DNA of 64,000 bases, from NCBI RefSeq assembly GCF_001280845.1, contig NZ_LGHP01000001.1, forward strand, positions 677,905 to 741,904. Direction: 5' to 3'. Below, piece by piece: positions 27,922-36,531 of the stretch (position 1 is the stretch's first letter; each line of letters begins with the position of its first letter). The translations under genes and the position numbers were made by a program. The DNA comes from Bacillus sp. FJAT-28004. GTDB lineage: Bacteria; Bacillota; Bacilli; Paenibacillales; Paenibacillaceae. The notes under the pieces are model-generated. The model was given only the letters and a program-made list of their open reading frames with translations, made no database searches and was not told the DNA's origin.

Positions 27922-28806
27922 TTAAGGCAGCAGCTCTAAAAATCGTTTAGATGCTGCGGACTGCGGAACACCGCGTAAGGTAGCTATGCCGATGCTGCGT
28001 GCTGGAATAGGCGGGAGCAGCGGGATCTCGACGAGCTCGCGTGAAGCTAGTTCATCAGCGGCATAGCTGCGAACGAGGAAGGCAAGCCCGAAGCCGCTTC
28101 GTGCGAACTTTGCAAGCAGATCCATGCTGCCGAGCTCAAGCTCTGGAACGAGCTTGATACCATGCGCTGCGGCAAACTCGTCAAGGAATTGGCGAGTGCC
28201 AGCTCCTTTTTCCAAAAGCAACAACGGGTGTTTGCTAATATCTTCAAGCCTCATAGCGCTATCAGCAAGAGACGAATAGGCGGGGCCACCGACGAGAATG
28301 TCTTGCAGGGGCACACTTATCCGAAGGTCCAACTGTCTGTCAGAAGCAGGCATATGTACGATACCAAAATCAATCTTTCCCTCTTTCAATAGTGTTATGG
28401 TTTCAGGTGTTGTTCGATTCGTCACACGAATGCGAATATCAGGATATTCCTTATGAAACTGCTCCAGATACGGCATCAAATAATGTTTGCATAAGGTGTC
28501 GCTAGCACCGATACTGATTTCACCGCTTTGCAGGTTGTGCATTTCCGCAAGCATTTTTTCCCCTGTTTCCATGAAGCTATACGCTTGCTCGATATACCGA
28601 AAGAGAACTTCACCTTCTGTCGTAAGCTTAACCCCTTTTGCCATGCGAAAAAAAAGCTGTCCGCCCAATTTGCCTTCTAATTGCTTGATTGTATGCGTGA
28701 CGGCTGGCTGTGTAATATAAAGCTGTTCTGCAGCACGTGATAAGCTTCCTGTCTTAGCTGTCCAATAAAAGACACGATACCACTCCATATTTACGATCAA
28801 AGTCAT
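27922..28806 (-). CDS. LysR-family transcriptional regulator
   Basis: A 294-residue LysR regulator: N-terminal winged helix (FYWTAKTGSLSRAAEQLYITQPAVTHTIKQLE, residues about 14-45) and a C-terminal effector domain with two periplasmic-binding-like lobes. AGGTGGG stands just before the ATG; MEWYRVFYW, seven residues in, is an alternative start and gives the usual family N-terminus. It is transcribed divergently from the adenylosuccinate synthetase-like gene, with palindromes between them, so it probably controls that gene and itself. The effector is unknown. Confidence 0.88.
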   Translation of the reverse strand: MTLIVNMEWYRVFYWTAKTGSLSRAAEQLYITQPAVTHTIKQLEGKLGGQLFFRMAKGVKLTTEGEVLFRYIEQAYSFMETGEKMLAEMHNLQSGEISIGASDTLCKHYLMPYLEQFHKEYPDIRIRVTNRTTPETITLLKEGKIDFGIVHMPASDRQLDLRISVPLQDILVGGPAYSSLADSAMRLEDISKHPLLLLEKGAGTRQFLDEFAAAHGIKLVPELELGSMDLLAKFARSGFGLAFLVRSYAADELASRELVEIPLLPPIPARSIGIATLRGVPQSAASKRFLELLP

Positions 28807-28814
28807 TATCCCAC

Positions 28815-28837
28815 CTAATATCTTATATTAGTAATAT
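28815..28837. promoter_or_regulatory. Candidate LysR operator between regulator and purA-like gene
   Basis: CTAATATCTTATATTAG (28815-28831) is a perfect 7-bp inverted repeat, overlapping a second perfect palindrome ATATTAGTAATAT (28825-28837). Overlapping palindromes in a divergent LysR intergenic region are typical of regulator binding sites. Not experimentally known. Confidence 0.55.
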
Positions 28838-28910
28838 CAATTATTTTAATGTCGCTTCATTCATTATAATAAACATTAAAGGGCAATAACAACATTAGGA
28901 GGCGATTGAA

Positions 28911-30191
28911 TTGACGGTAACCGCAATAGTGGGAGCAAATTGGGGAGATGAAGGCAAGGGGAAAATGACGGATGCGCTAGCAGCTAAATCCGCATATGTC
29001 GTACGTTATCAGGGAGGCAGCAACGCGGGGCATACGATTATAAACAGCTACGGTAAGTTTGCGCTTCATATGCTGCCTTCGGGTGTTTTTTATCCAGAGA
29101 TTACGAATGTCATTGGACCAGGTACGGCTTTGGATATTGAGGTGCTGCTGCGGGAGAGGGAAGAGCTGTTAGCAAGAGGAGTACCTGAGCCGCAAATTCG
29201 AATATCCGAACGCGCACAGGTTGTACTGTCTATTCACCGCCTATTTGACGAGCTGGAAGAGGAACGGCTTGGGACAAACGGCTTCGGATCGACGAAAAGA
29301 GGGATAGCTCCTTTTTATGCAGATAAATATGCGAAGCTTGGCGTACAAGTTGCAGATTTGTTTGATGAGACGCGATTGCTGCAGCGAATTGAGCAATCAT
29401 TAGCGGCCAAAAACGTGCTGCTTGAGCAGTTGTACAACAGAAATCCGATAAAAGCAGAGGAGCTATTGCCAGAGCTGCTGGAGCAAGCTGAGAAGCTGCG
29501 GCCTTTCGTTTGCGATACAACCAAGCTGCTAAATGAAGCTTACCGAGCTGGAAAGTCGATTTTGCTGGAGGGACAGCTGGGAGCGCTGCGTGATCCTGAT
29601 CACGGCATCTATCCCTATTCGACTTCATCGTCAACATTGGCAGGTTTTGCGCCAGTAGGTGCGGGACTTCCGCCATATGCCATTACGAGAATTATTGCGG
29701 TAGTTAAGGCGTATTCCAGCTGCGTAGGAGCGGGTCCATTCGTGAGTGAGCTTTCAGGAGCTGAGGCAGACGAGCTTCGGCGATTGGGCGGTGACGCGGG
29801 AGAATTTGGCGCAACGACAGGTCGCCCGCGGCGAATGGGTTGGTTTGATGCGGTGGCTACGCGTTATGGCTGCATGCTGCAAGGGGCTACAGAAGTTGCG
29901 CTTACCAATCTTGATGTGCTTGGATACTTAGAAGAAATACCGGTGTGCATAGGTTATGAGCTGGACGGACAAATCATTAAGGATTCATTTCCTGTCACAG
30001 CTGCGCTTTCTTCGGCCAAGCCAGTACTTAAGCGACTGCCAGGCTGGAGCAGCGACATTTCGCAAGTGAGAACATTTGAACAGCTGCCTGAGACGGCGCA
30101 GCAATATGTTCGTTTTGTAGAAGAATCGATTGGCGTTAAGGTCGCAAGTGTGTCGGTAGGACCGCGGCGCGAGCAGCTTATTACACGATAA
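28911..30191 (+). CDS. purA: Adenylosuccinate synthetase (divergent paralog type)
   Basis: A 426-residue enzyme of the PurA family, which joins IMP and aspartate using GTP to form adenylosuccinate. Catalytic Asp13 and Lys residues in GANWGDEGKGK, His41 in GGSNAGHT, and the aspartate loop ATTGRPRRMGWFD are present. It differs from housekeeping Bacillus PurA at signature sites: NWGDEGKGK for QWGDEGKGK, GSTKRGIAPFY for GTTKKGIGPAY, and EGQLG for EGAQG. A TTG start has AGGAGG upstream. Divergent pairing with a LysR regulator is unusual for the essential purA, suggesting an auxiliary copy; this is inference because the rest of the genome is unseen. Confidence 0.82.
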   Translation: MTVTAIVGANWGDEGKGKMTDALAAKSAYVVRYQGGSNAGHTIINSYGKFALHMLPSGVFYPEITNVIGPGTALDIEVLLREREELLARGVPEPQIRISERAQVVLSIHRLFDELEEERLGTNGFGSTKRGIAPFYADKYAKLGVQVADLFDETRLLQRIEQSLAAKNVLLEQLYNRNPIKAEELLPELLEQAEKLRPFVCDTTKLLNEAYRAGKSILLEGQLGALRDPDHGIYPYSTSSSTLAGFAPVGAGLPPYAITRIIAVVKAYSSCVGAGPFVSELSGAEADELRRLGGDAGEFGATTGRPRRMGWFDAVATRYGCMLQGATEVALTNLDVLGYLEEIPVCIGYELDGQIIKDSFPVTAALSSAKPVLKRLPGWSSDISQVRTFEQLPETAQQYVRFVEESIGVKVASVSVGPRREQLITR

Positions 30192-30208
30192 GTACATCTT
30201 TAGTACAG

Positions 30209-30246
30209 GAAAAGCAGAATCCTGCAATCAGGATTCTGCTTTTTTC
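30209..30246. terminator. Bidirectional terminator
   Basis: AAAAGCAGAATCCTG pairs with CAGGATTCTGCTTTT around a 4-nt loop, with A and T runs on both sides. It serves both the purA-like gene and the convergent membrane gene. Confidence 0.93.
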
Positions 30247-30770
30247 TCGCGTGGCCAGAGGGAATAGCTGAAACTAATGAAAAAATCGATGACGAGTATG
30301 ATTGACCATAAACGAAGGGTATTAAATAATGCTTCTGTTCGCGTTGCATCGCCGACCATCATAATCATGCCATACAAAATGGCTGAGCCTATGACCCATG
30401 CGAGCAAATGATGGAGCCAGCCATTCCGTTCGTAGCGGGCATGCTCTTTGCCATGCTTGGGTTTACCAGCTGGGGCAGGTCCACTCGCGAAGCGGTGAGC
30501 GAATCTTTCGTCAGCCCATTTAATCATCCGATGTCCCCAAGCGATAGAAACACCGATATAAATAGCAGCTAGACTATGGGCGAAAGTAGCTTCAGCGCCG
30601 CCGCGCAGATCATAGACAGTCGCTACAATTAATGCCAGATCAATTAGAGGTGTGGCTATCAGGAATAAAGCTCCAATCTTTTTTAAACGAAAAATATAAC
30701 GGCATAATAATCCGATGAGTACAAATAACCAAAACGCTACCTCGCAGCCGATAATAAAAGCTGTAATCAT
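30228..30770 (-). CDS. YmcC-like integral membrane protein
   Basis: A 180-residue protein with about five or six hydrophobic helices and a charged, Pro/Lys/His-rich cytoplasmic loop near residues 100-115. The layout resembles the uncharacterised Bacillus YmcC family. AGAAGGAGT lies 10-18 bp before ATG 30770; a longer in-frame reading to 30809 precedes that site. Its 3' end runs into the shared terminator. No function is known. Confidence 0.7.
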   Translation of the reverse strand: MITAFIIGCEVAFWLFVLIGLLCRYIFRLKKIGALFLIATPLIDLALIVATVYDLRGGAEATFAHSLAAIYIGVSIAWGHRMIKWADERFAHRFASGPAPAGKPKHGKEHARYERNGWLHHLLAWVIGSAILYGMIMMVGDATRTEALFNTLRLWSIILVIDFFISFSYSLWPREKKAES

Positions 30771-30856
30771 GTGAATATCTACTCCTTCTGTTAAAATAGG
30801 TACATGCACTCAAAAAATGAACCGGATCGTTATATAGGGAAGGGAATGAACAAACT

Positions 30857-31783
30857 ATGAAGAAATTGCTTGTAGTTGGAAGCATAAATATGGATATCGT
30901 TAGTCAGGTCGAAAAATTCCCACTCCCAGGAGAAACCATATCAAGTACAGCCACTTCGTTTTTTCCTGGCGGCAAGGGGGCAAATCAAGCGGTTGCTGCG
31001 GCTCGCTCAGGTGCGAAATGCGCGATGATTGGCGCAGTTGGCGAGGATCCTTTTGCACAAACATTGATAACATCATTGCAAGATAATGGAATTTCCACTA
31101 GTCAAGTATTACGCAAACAAGGAACATCTGGTTTCGCTATTATTACGGTAAATGGTGACGGGGAAAACCATATTGTTTTATCTGAGGGTGCGAATGGTCA
31201 ACTGACAGAGAAGGATGCAGCAGCAGGTTATGAAGAGTGGTCAGATATCCATGCTGTGCTGCTTCAAAATGAAATACCATGGGAGACGACGTTGTCTGTC
31301 ATGAATAGTGCGAGCAGCAGCGGCATTAAAGTGTTTTATAACCCTGCGCCGGCAAGGGCTATTCCTGAGCATGTTTTTCCGCTTATTGATACTCTAATTA
31401 TTAATGAAACCGAGGCGGCTGTTGTTACTGGCTTAACGGTAAACGATGTTTCCTCAGCTCAAGCAGCGGCAGAGGTGGTAATGGGCAAAGGCACAAACAA
31501 CGTCATTATTACGTTAGGCGAGAAAGGCTGCTTTTATCAAAATGAGCAAGGATACTCGTTATCAATACCAGCATTCAAAGTAAAACCTGTTGATACGACA
31601 GCAGCGGGTGATACTTTCTTCGGTGCATTCGCCGCTGCCAGCGCTGAGGGGAGCCCAGCTGAGCAAGCATTAACCTTTGCAGCAGCAGCAGCAGCACTTG
31701 CCGTTACGAAGATAGGTGCCCAATCATCGATTCCCACCAAGGCAGAAATTGATGCTTTTCTTCATAGTGAACAGAAAAAATAA
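30857..31783 (+). CDS. rbsK: Ribokinase (PfkB family)
   Basis: A 308-residue sugar kinase that phosphorylates ribose with ATP. PfkB signatures are clear: GSINMDIV at the start, FFPGGKGANQAVAAARSG near 35-52, and the ATP/anion-hole motif VDTTAAGDTFFGAFAAA near 244-260 with the catalytic Asp. Length is typical for RbsK. It stands alone without rbsD or ribose transporter genes, so related substrates such as deoxyribose cannot be excluded. Confidence 0.88.
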   Translation: MKKLLVVGSINMDIVSQVEKFPLPGETISSTATSFFPGGKGANQAVAAARSGAKCAMIGAVGEDPFAQTLITSLQDNGISTSQVLRKQGTSGFAIITVNGDGENHIVLSEGANGQLTEKDAAAGYEEWSDIHAVLLQNEIPWETTLSVMNSASSSGIKVFYNPAPARAIPEHVFPLIDTLIINETEAAVVTGLTVNDVSSAQAAAEVVMGKGTNNVIITLGEKGCFYQNEQGYSLSIPAFKVKPVDTTAAGDTFFGAFAAASAEGSPAEQALTFAAAAAALAVTKIGAQSSIPTKAEIDAFLHSEQKK

Positions 31784-31798
31784 AAATAGGCTTGCTAA

Positions 31799-31840
31799 AA
31801 CTAATGGTGTTAGTTTATTATAAAGCTAATATCATTAGTT
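31799..31840. promoter_or_regulatory. Twin 17-bp operators before MBL-TetR operon
   Basis: Two inverted repeats of the same design, AACTAATGGTGTTAGTT (31799-31815) and AGCTAATATCATTAGTT (31824-31840), have centres 25 bp apart and lie just before the MBL hydrolase ribosome site. The consensus is ANCTAAT-N3-RTTAGTT. They are strong candidates for binding by the TetR protein encoded downstream. Confidence 0.72.
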
Positions 31841-31862
31841 TTTGTTGAGGGGGCCTATTGCA

Positions 31863-32582
31863 ATGAGAATGACACGCGAGAAAACAGTGGTGCAGCTGAC
31901 CTATTTACCAAAGGTATTTCCAGTAAATTGTTACTTAATTGAGGAGGAGGATAGCTTGACGTTAGTGGATGCTGCACTTCCGAACAACGTCAAAGCTATT
32001 CTGCAGGCAGCGAAGCAGCTAGGCAAGCCCATTAATCGTATTGTTTTAACACATGCTCATGCGGACCATATTGGTTCCCTCGACGCCTTAAAAGAATTGC
32101 TTCCAAGTGTACAGGTGTATATATCCAAAAGAGATGCAAGACTGCTGAGCGGTGATCAAACGTTGGATGCTAATGAGCCTAACGTTCCCATTCGTGGCGG
32201 TTTGCCCAAGAATATTCGAACAAAACCCGATGTTTTACTGGTGGATGGTGATCGCGTTGGTTCCTTGCTTGCGGTAGCTGCACCGGGACACACGCCTGGT
32301 TCAATGGCATTCCTTGACACTAGGAACGACATTTTAATCGTAGGAGATGCTTTTCAGACTAGAGCAGGCGTTGCGGTGTCAGGACAGGTGAAACTGCTTT
32401 TTCCATTTCCAGCTATGGCTACTTGGGATAAACAAACGAGTTTGGAAACGGCTCGTCGATTAAGAGATTTGGAACCTTCATTGATCGCTTCAGGCCACGG
32501 CAACATGTTGTTGCAGCCCAAACGTTTACTTGCGAAGGCGATTGCCAAAGCGGAACGTTCCTTAGCTAAAGAGATAAGATAG
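31863..32582 (+). CDS. Metallo-beta-lactamase-fold hydrolase
   Basis: A 239-residue hydrolase with the metal-binding motif THAHADHIGS (HxHxDH, near residue 61), a further His in APGHTPGSMAF and Asp in LIVGDAF. These are the ligands of a two-metal site, as in the glyoxalase II/hydrolase branch. GAGGGGG at 31846-31852 supports ATG 31863. A TetR gene follows 9 bp downstream and twin operators lie in front, suggesting an inducible detoxification function. The natural substrate cannot be told from sequence. Confidence 0.85.
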   Translation: MRMTREKTVVQLTYLPKVFPVNCYLIEEEDSLTLVDAALPNNVKAILQAAKQLGKPINRIVLTHAHADHIGSLDALKELLPSVQVYISKRDARLLSGDQTLDANEPNVPIRGGLPKNIRTKPDVLLVDGDRVGSLLAVAAPGHTPGSMAFLDTRNDILIVGDAFQTRAGVAVSGQVKLLFPFPAMATWDKQTSLETARRLRDLEPSLIASGHGNMLLQPKRLLAKAIAKAERSLAKEIR

Positions 32583-32591
32583 GGGGATACT

Positions 32592-33155
32592 ATGTCACCT
32601 AGAAGAGGACTTGATTTGGCGACTATCGTAGAGGAAGCAGCTGTCATAGCAGATGAGCTAGGCATTCAAGAAGTTACGCTGGCGACGCTTGCCAAAAAAC
32701 TTGGTGTTCGTTCTCCTTCATTATATAACCATGTGGATGGATTGAACGCTTTACGCATACAGCTGGCTGTCTACGGCTTACAGAAGTTGAATGCAGCTTT
32801 AAATGAATCGTTACAGGATAAAGAAGGCGATGAAGCGATTCATGCTATTGCTTCGGCATATATCAATTTTGCAAGGAAACATCCCGGTGTGTATGAACTG
32901 ACGTTACGCTCGCCGGATGCGGGTGAAGCAGAATATGTGGCAATTGGACAGCAGCTTGTCGATTTGCTAGTTAAGACGCTTAGTTATTATGAGCTTGAGT
33001 ATGACAAGGCGATTCACAGTGTTCGGGGATTGCGCAGCTTGCTGCACGGATTCGCCTCTATTGAGCAGAAGGGCGGATTTGGCATGCCGCAGGCTATCGA
33101 TGAAAGCTTGAGCATTGTAATACAGACTTATTTGAACGGCCTCCGCGTGAAATAA
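32592..33155 (+). CDS. TetR/AcrR regulator with WHG-type C-terminal domain
   Basis: A 187-residue repressor with a TetR helix-turn-helix in the first 50 residues (VTLATLAKKLGVRSPSLYNHVDGLNALR) and a ligand domain containing RGLRSLLHGFASIEQKGGFG, characteristic of the WHG subgroup. AGGGGGA lies before the ATG and overlaps the region of the MBL stop codon. It is cotranscribed with the MBL hydrolase and most likely represses the operon at the twin sites 31799-31840. Confidence 0.88.
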   Translation: MSPRRGLDLATIVEEAAVIADELGIQEVTLATLAKKLGVRSPSLYNHVDGLNALRIQLAVYGLQKLNAALNESLQDKEGDEAIHAIASAYINFARKHPGVYELTLRSPDAGEAEYVAIGQQLVDLLVKTLSYYELEYDKAIHSVRGLRSLLHGFASIEQKGGFGMPQAIDESLSIVIQTYLNGLRVK

Positions 33156-33223
33156 CGATAAAGAAGCTGTGGCAGCCATGGATGCTAAAATGAGATGCCT
33201 TGGCTGCCGCTTAGAAATTAAAA

Positions 33224-33904
33224 TTACGGTTTGTTGGCTTTCCAAATATATTTGTATTCTTTCATACCTAGTTTTCCATTTATTTGATTCTCTTCAATCT
33301 TGATTTCTAATTGCTTACTTAACGAAGGATCAGTATAGTCTGGATTTCCGGGAATTCCTGTGAGAAACTTAGCAAATTCATTTTTGTTTGGAAAATAGAA
33401 AACAGCATGATTAAGCTCTTCAATTTGAATATTAATAAATCCATTACTATGCAATCTTTCTTTAACAGTGTCCAAAGCGCCGGAGTGTATACCGAATACC
33501 GTACCTCCTGAGCGGAGTATTCTACTATGATTTAAAATGGATGTTGGTCCACGCCTGTCATAAATAAGATCAAATTGCCCGTCGGAGAAAGGCAAGTCGG
33601 TCTTTGTAGTAGTGTAAATAAATTGTATATTATCCGATTTGCTCTCATCTTTCATGGAGTTAGCAATTTTAATCATTTCGATTGAATTGTCAAACCCTAT
33701 AATCGACTTAGCATGGCGTGACATCTTTAGTGTAAAATCACCGTGTCCGCACCCCGCATCTAGAACGGAATGAAAGGCAGGCAACATTTCGACTAACCTT
33801 TCTTCAAATATTTGCTCAGCAGAAATGCCGTCGATCGTAAATATGGCATTGCTTCGATATCCGCCATTTCTTCTTGCAATCCTATCGTACCATTCTATCC
33901 CCAT
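33224..33904 (-). CDS. Class I SAM-dependent methyltransferase
   Basis: A 226-residue methyltransferase. The SAM-binding motif I is VLDAGCGHGDFTLKM (near residue 46-60), followed by the acidic residue in IIGFDNS and motif PFSDGQFDLIYDRRGPTSIL. TTAGGAGGA precedes the ATG. Resemblance to rRNA guanine-N1 type methyltransferases is weak; the target is unknown. The gene is monocistronic between a TetR gene and a bidirectional terminator, and is A/T-richer than the TetR gene. Confidence 0.8.
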   Translation of the reverse strand: MGIEWYDRIARRNGGYRSNAIFTIDGISAEQIFEERLVEMLPAFHSVLDAGCGHGDFTLKMSRHAKSIIGFDNSIEMIKIANSMKDESKSDNIQFIYTTTKTDLPFSDGQFDLIYDRRGPTSILNHSRILRSGGTVFGIHSGALDTVKERLHSNGFINIQIEELNHAVFYFPNKNEFAKFLTGIPGNPDYTDPSLSKQLEIKIEENQINGKLGMKEYKYIWKANKP

Positions 33905-33970
33905 AAGTTTTTCCTCCTAAACCAATGATTGAAAACAGTAATATCAATTATCAGGTACCTATCACCACAC

Positions 33971-34026
33971 AAAAAGGAGCTGCCGTTCAGGGCTTGTATC
34001 CTCGAACTGCAGCTCTTTCTTTTTTA
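33971..34026. terminator. Bidirectional terminator
   Basis: AAAAAGGAGCTGC-GTTCA pairs imperfectly with a segment ending GCAGCTCTTT followed by CTTTTTT. It lies downstream of the ROK gene (reverse strand) and upstream of the methyltransferase gene, so its main use is for the ROK transcript. Confidence 0.7.
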
Positions 34027-34038
34027 AGTTCAGTCGTC

Positions 34039-34929
34039 TTAGTAAGCTTGTTGAATTAATGCGGCAGCGCCGATTAATCCTGCGTCCTGCTGCAGCAGTG
34101 CGGGAACGATAGCGGTTTCCCTGCCTGATGGGTTAAGCGCGTTTTTGGATACATAGTCTCTTACGGCTGCAAATAGGGATTCGCCTACTTGTGAGACGCC
34201 ACCGCCGATTACGATTTTGTTTGGATCTAGAATATTGATAAGCGATACGCAGCCCATGCCGATCGTTTTAAATACACTGTTAACCAGCTCGGACATTTGT
34301 GGGTCACCTTGCGCTGCCAGCTCAAATGCTTCTTTGGAAGAAACGTCTCGGCCAAGCAGCTCTGTCGCTTGACGAGCAACAGCTGTGCCGGAGGCGACTA
34401 CTTCCCATGGTGTGCCGGCTTGGTCCATAATCATAAATCCGGCATCACCGGCATTGCCCGTTGATCCGGTCAGCAGCTTGCCATGCATAAAGATGCCGGC
34501 GCCAATGCCAGTGCTTATCGTAATAAAGATGAAATGCTCGGAATCCTGTGCAGCTCCGACCCATTTCTCAGCAAGGGCAGCAGCGGTTGCATCGTTCTCC
34601 ATTTTAATCGGAAGCGGCAGATGTGACTTCAATGTTTCTACAACGGGGAAGCCCCACCAGCTTTTTAAGTTTGGCGGGCAAGTTAGCTCGCCCTTTATTG
34701 TATTAAGCGGGCCGGGCGCACCTACGCCGACACCCTTAAGCGTCTCAAGTGATAATCCATTTTGCTCGGCCAGCTGCTTTACCGCGTCAGCAACTTGTGC
34801 AAGCATGTCTGCGGGAGCGATCTGGAGATCCGTTTTTAATGAACCTTTAGCGATAACGTTTCCTTGCTCGTCTACGAAGCCAAATGCTATTTTTGTTCCG
34901 CCAATATCAATTCCTATTGCTATACTCAC
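34039..34929 (-). CDS. ROK-family sugar kinase lacking the zinc motif
   Basis: A 296-residue ROK protein: phosphate-binding GIDIGGTKIAFG at the start, catalytic Asp in KMENDATAAALAE, and a second phosphate motif FITISTGIGAGIF. Typical bacterial ROK glucokinases carry ExGH and a CxCGxxGC zinc cluster; here the corresponding region reads GNAGDAGFMIMDQAGTPWEVVASG, so both the zinc-binding His and the cysteine cluster are absent. It starts with GTG behind GGAGGG. It is probably a glucose or amino-sugar kinase with a modified active site; substrate unproven. Confidence 0.82.
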   Translation of the reverse strand: MSIAIGIDIGGTKIAFGFVDEQGNVIAKGSLKTDLQIAPADMLAQVADAVKQLAEQNGLSLETLKGVGVGAPGPLNTIKGELTCPPNLKSWWGFPVVETLKSHLPLPIKMENDATAAALAEKWVGAAQDSEHFIFITISTGIGAGIFMHGKLLTGSTGNAGDAGFMIMDQAGTPWEVVASGTAVARQATELLGRDVSSKEAFELAAQGDPQMSELVNSVFKTIGMGCVSLINILDPNKIVIGGGVSQVGESLFAAVRDYVSKNALNPSGRETAIVPALLQQDAGLIGAAALIQQAY

Positions 34930-35112
34930 GTAGTACCCTCCAATGATTTAAAAAATTGACTAAAACCGTTTGAGAAAAAGTCTATCATACTCCTGGAATA
35001 TTAGAAAGAACCGAACGTGATAACGGTTAATGGAAGCGCATTTTTTTCTGATCAACTAATGCTGTACAAAAAGTTAGGAGTGTAGTAATATCCTATCGAA
35101 TGTAGTGCTTGA

Positions 35113-35141
35113 GAGGATCCTTTGCTGCGCAAAGGGTCCTC
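35113..35141 (+). other. Leader hairpin before MFS gene
   Basis: GAGGATCCTTTGC pairs with GCAAAGGGTCCTC over 13 bp (one G-U pair) around a 3-nt loop. No T run follows. It sits 43 bp before the preferred MFS start and could be a leader structure affecting expression, or the decayed end of another element. Confidence 0.5.
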
Positions 35142-35183
35142 CGTGCGTATATCATCAACCTAGAGAAGAAGGTAGCTGCCCAA

Positions 35184-36434
35184 ATGGAATCCGAGGCCAA
35201 GGAAAGTTCGCGAATCATGAAGTTCGGTATGCCAATGACTGCAAATGTATGGAGAAATGCCCGCATTGATTTAGGTGCGTCTTGTCTGTTCAGCTTATTT
35301 AATGTCGTTATGAACCAGTTTTATGTTGCATTCGCGATTCAACAAGGAGCAAGCAATTTCCAAGTTGGATTATTATCAGCAGCACCTGCAGTTGGTTTAC
35401 TGTTTTCGCCCTTTTGGGCGTCTTGGATTGAGAAAGCGAATAACCCAAAACCGTTCGTCGTCATCCCTAATGCCATCGGCAGATTGCTTCTGCTATTGCC
35501 AGCGTTTTTCGCTTATCCTTCCTTATATGTAGTGGCTGCGCTGCTATTTCAACTGTTAATGGGCATTCAGGCTCCTGCGTATGCCGCATTGGTATCGCGG
35601 ATGTATCCTTCTGATTTGCGCGGAAGGCTAATGGGGTATGTACGGGTGGCAATGGGAATCATCATGATCCCGCTTGCTTACTTTGTTGGAAGCTGGTCCG
35701 ATGCTTTTGGGCCGTCTGGACCACTCATTGCGGCTTCCATTGCGGGTTTTCTCTCTATAGGACTATTTAATACGCTGAGGCTGCCTGTTCAGAAGGCACC
35801 TGATAAACCTGCTTCACTGAAAAAAACGAGCCGGTTTCCGCTTCAGGAGCAATGGAAGCTGATTAAAGAAAATCGAACGCTGGCTGTTTTTCTAGCTGCG
35901 ACTACGCTTACTGGATTTGGCAATATGTTTGCTAATCCGTTGTATCAGATTATACAGGTGGATGTGCTTCATCTGTCCAACTTACAGATCGGTTATGCTC
36001 GTGTCGCTTATTTTACGGCCTTGCTGCTTACGTTCTGGATAGCGGGCTGGATGATCGATCGAATAGATATTAAATATACGCTGTTATGCGGCATTGCAGC
36101 TTATGCTATAGTGCCGATGTTATATGGACTTTGGGGCAGTTATGCTGCAGTCATAACCGGCAATGCGATACAAGGAATTGGGGAAGCGATTTGGGATATC
36201 GGTATATTGGCATTTGTCTTCCGACTGGCGCCTGGCCGGGAAGCGATGGTTTTTGGGCTGCATTTGATGCTTTTTGGTATTCGGGGAACGATTGGGCCGA
36301 CTTTAAGCACATCGCTTTCGCATAGTGTATCTCTATCACTCTTGCTGATTATTGCTTCTATTTGCGGATGGATCGGAACGTTTCTATTTATATCAGGCAA
36401 TTGGAAGCGGAATCCGCTTTCTCAGGAAGGTTAA
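35184..36434 (+). CDS. Major facilitator superfamily transporter
   Basis: A 416-residue transporter with about twelve membrane helices in two halves linked by a cytoplasmic loop near residue 205 (KAPDKPASLKKTSRF). The motif SRMYPSDLRGRLMGYVRVAMG in the loop after helix 4 resembles MFS motif A/B segments. GAAGAAGG precedes ATG 35184; an upstream in-frame ATG at 35109 would place the leader hairpin inside the coding region and is disfavoured. Substrate unknown; the divergent ROK kinase hints at sugar only weakly. Confidence 0.82.
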   Translation: MESEAKESSRIMKFGMPMTANVWRNARIDLGASCLFSLFNVVMNQFYVAFAIQQGASNFQVGLLSAAPAVGLLFSPFWASWIEKANNPKPFVVIPNAIGRLLLLLPAFFAYPSLYVVAALLFQLLMGIQAPAYAALVSRMYPSDLRGRLMGYVRVAMGIIMIPLAYFVGSWSDAFGPSGPLIAASIAGFLSIGLFNTLRLPVQKAPDKPASLKKTSRFPLQEQWKLIKENRTLAVFLAATTLTGFGNMFANPLYQIIQVDVLHLSNLQIGYARVAYFTALLLTFWIAGWMIDRIDIKYTLLCGIAAYAIVPMLYGLWGSYAAVITGNAIQGIGEAIWDIGILAFVFRLAPGREAMVFGLHLMLFGIRGTIGPTLSTSLSHSVSLSLLLIIASICGWIGTFLFISGNWKRNPLSQEG

Positions 36435-36531
36435 TTTCCGCTTGAGTTCCCGTTCATCTCATGTTCATATTCGAATGCTAGAATCGTATGAATAGAAGCT
36501 ATTCATTACATATTCGCAGGAGATGAACGAT

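Noticed and set aside
28911..30191. PurZ (diaminopurine genome modification) instead of PurA
   Set aside because: The catalytic Asp13 typical of PurA is kept, length is that of PurA, and no phage genes are nearby.
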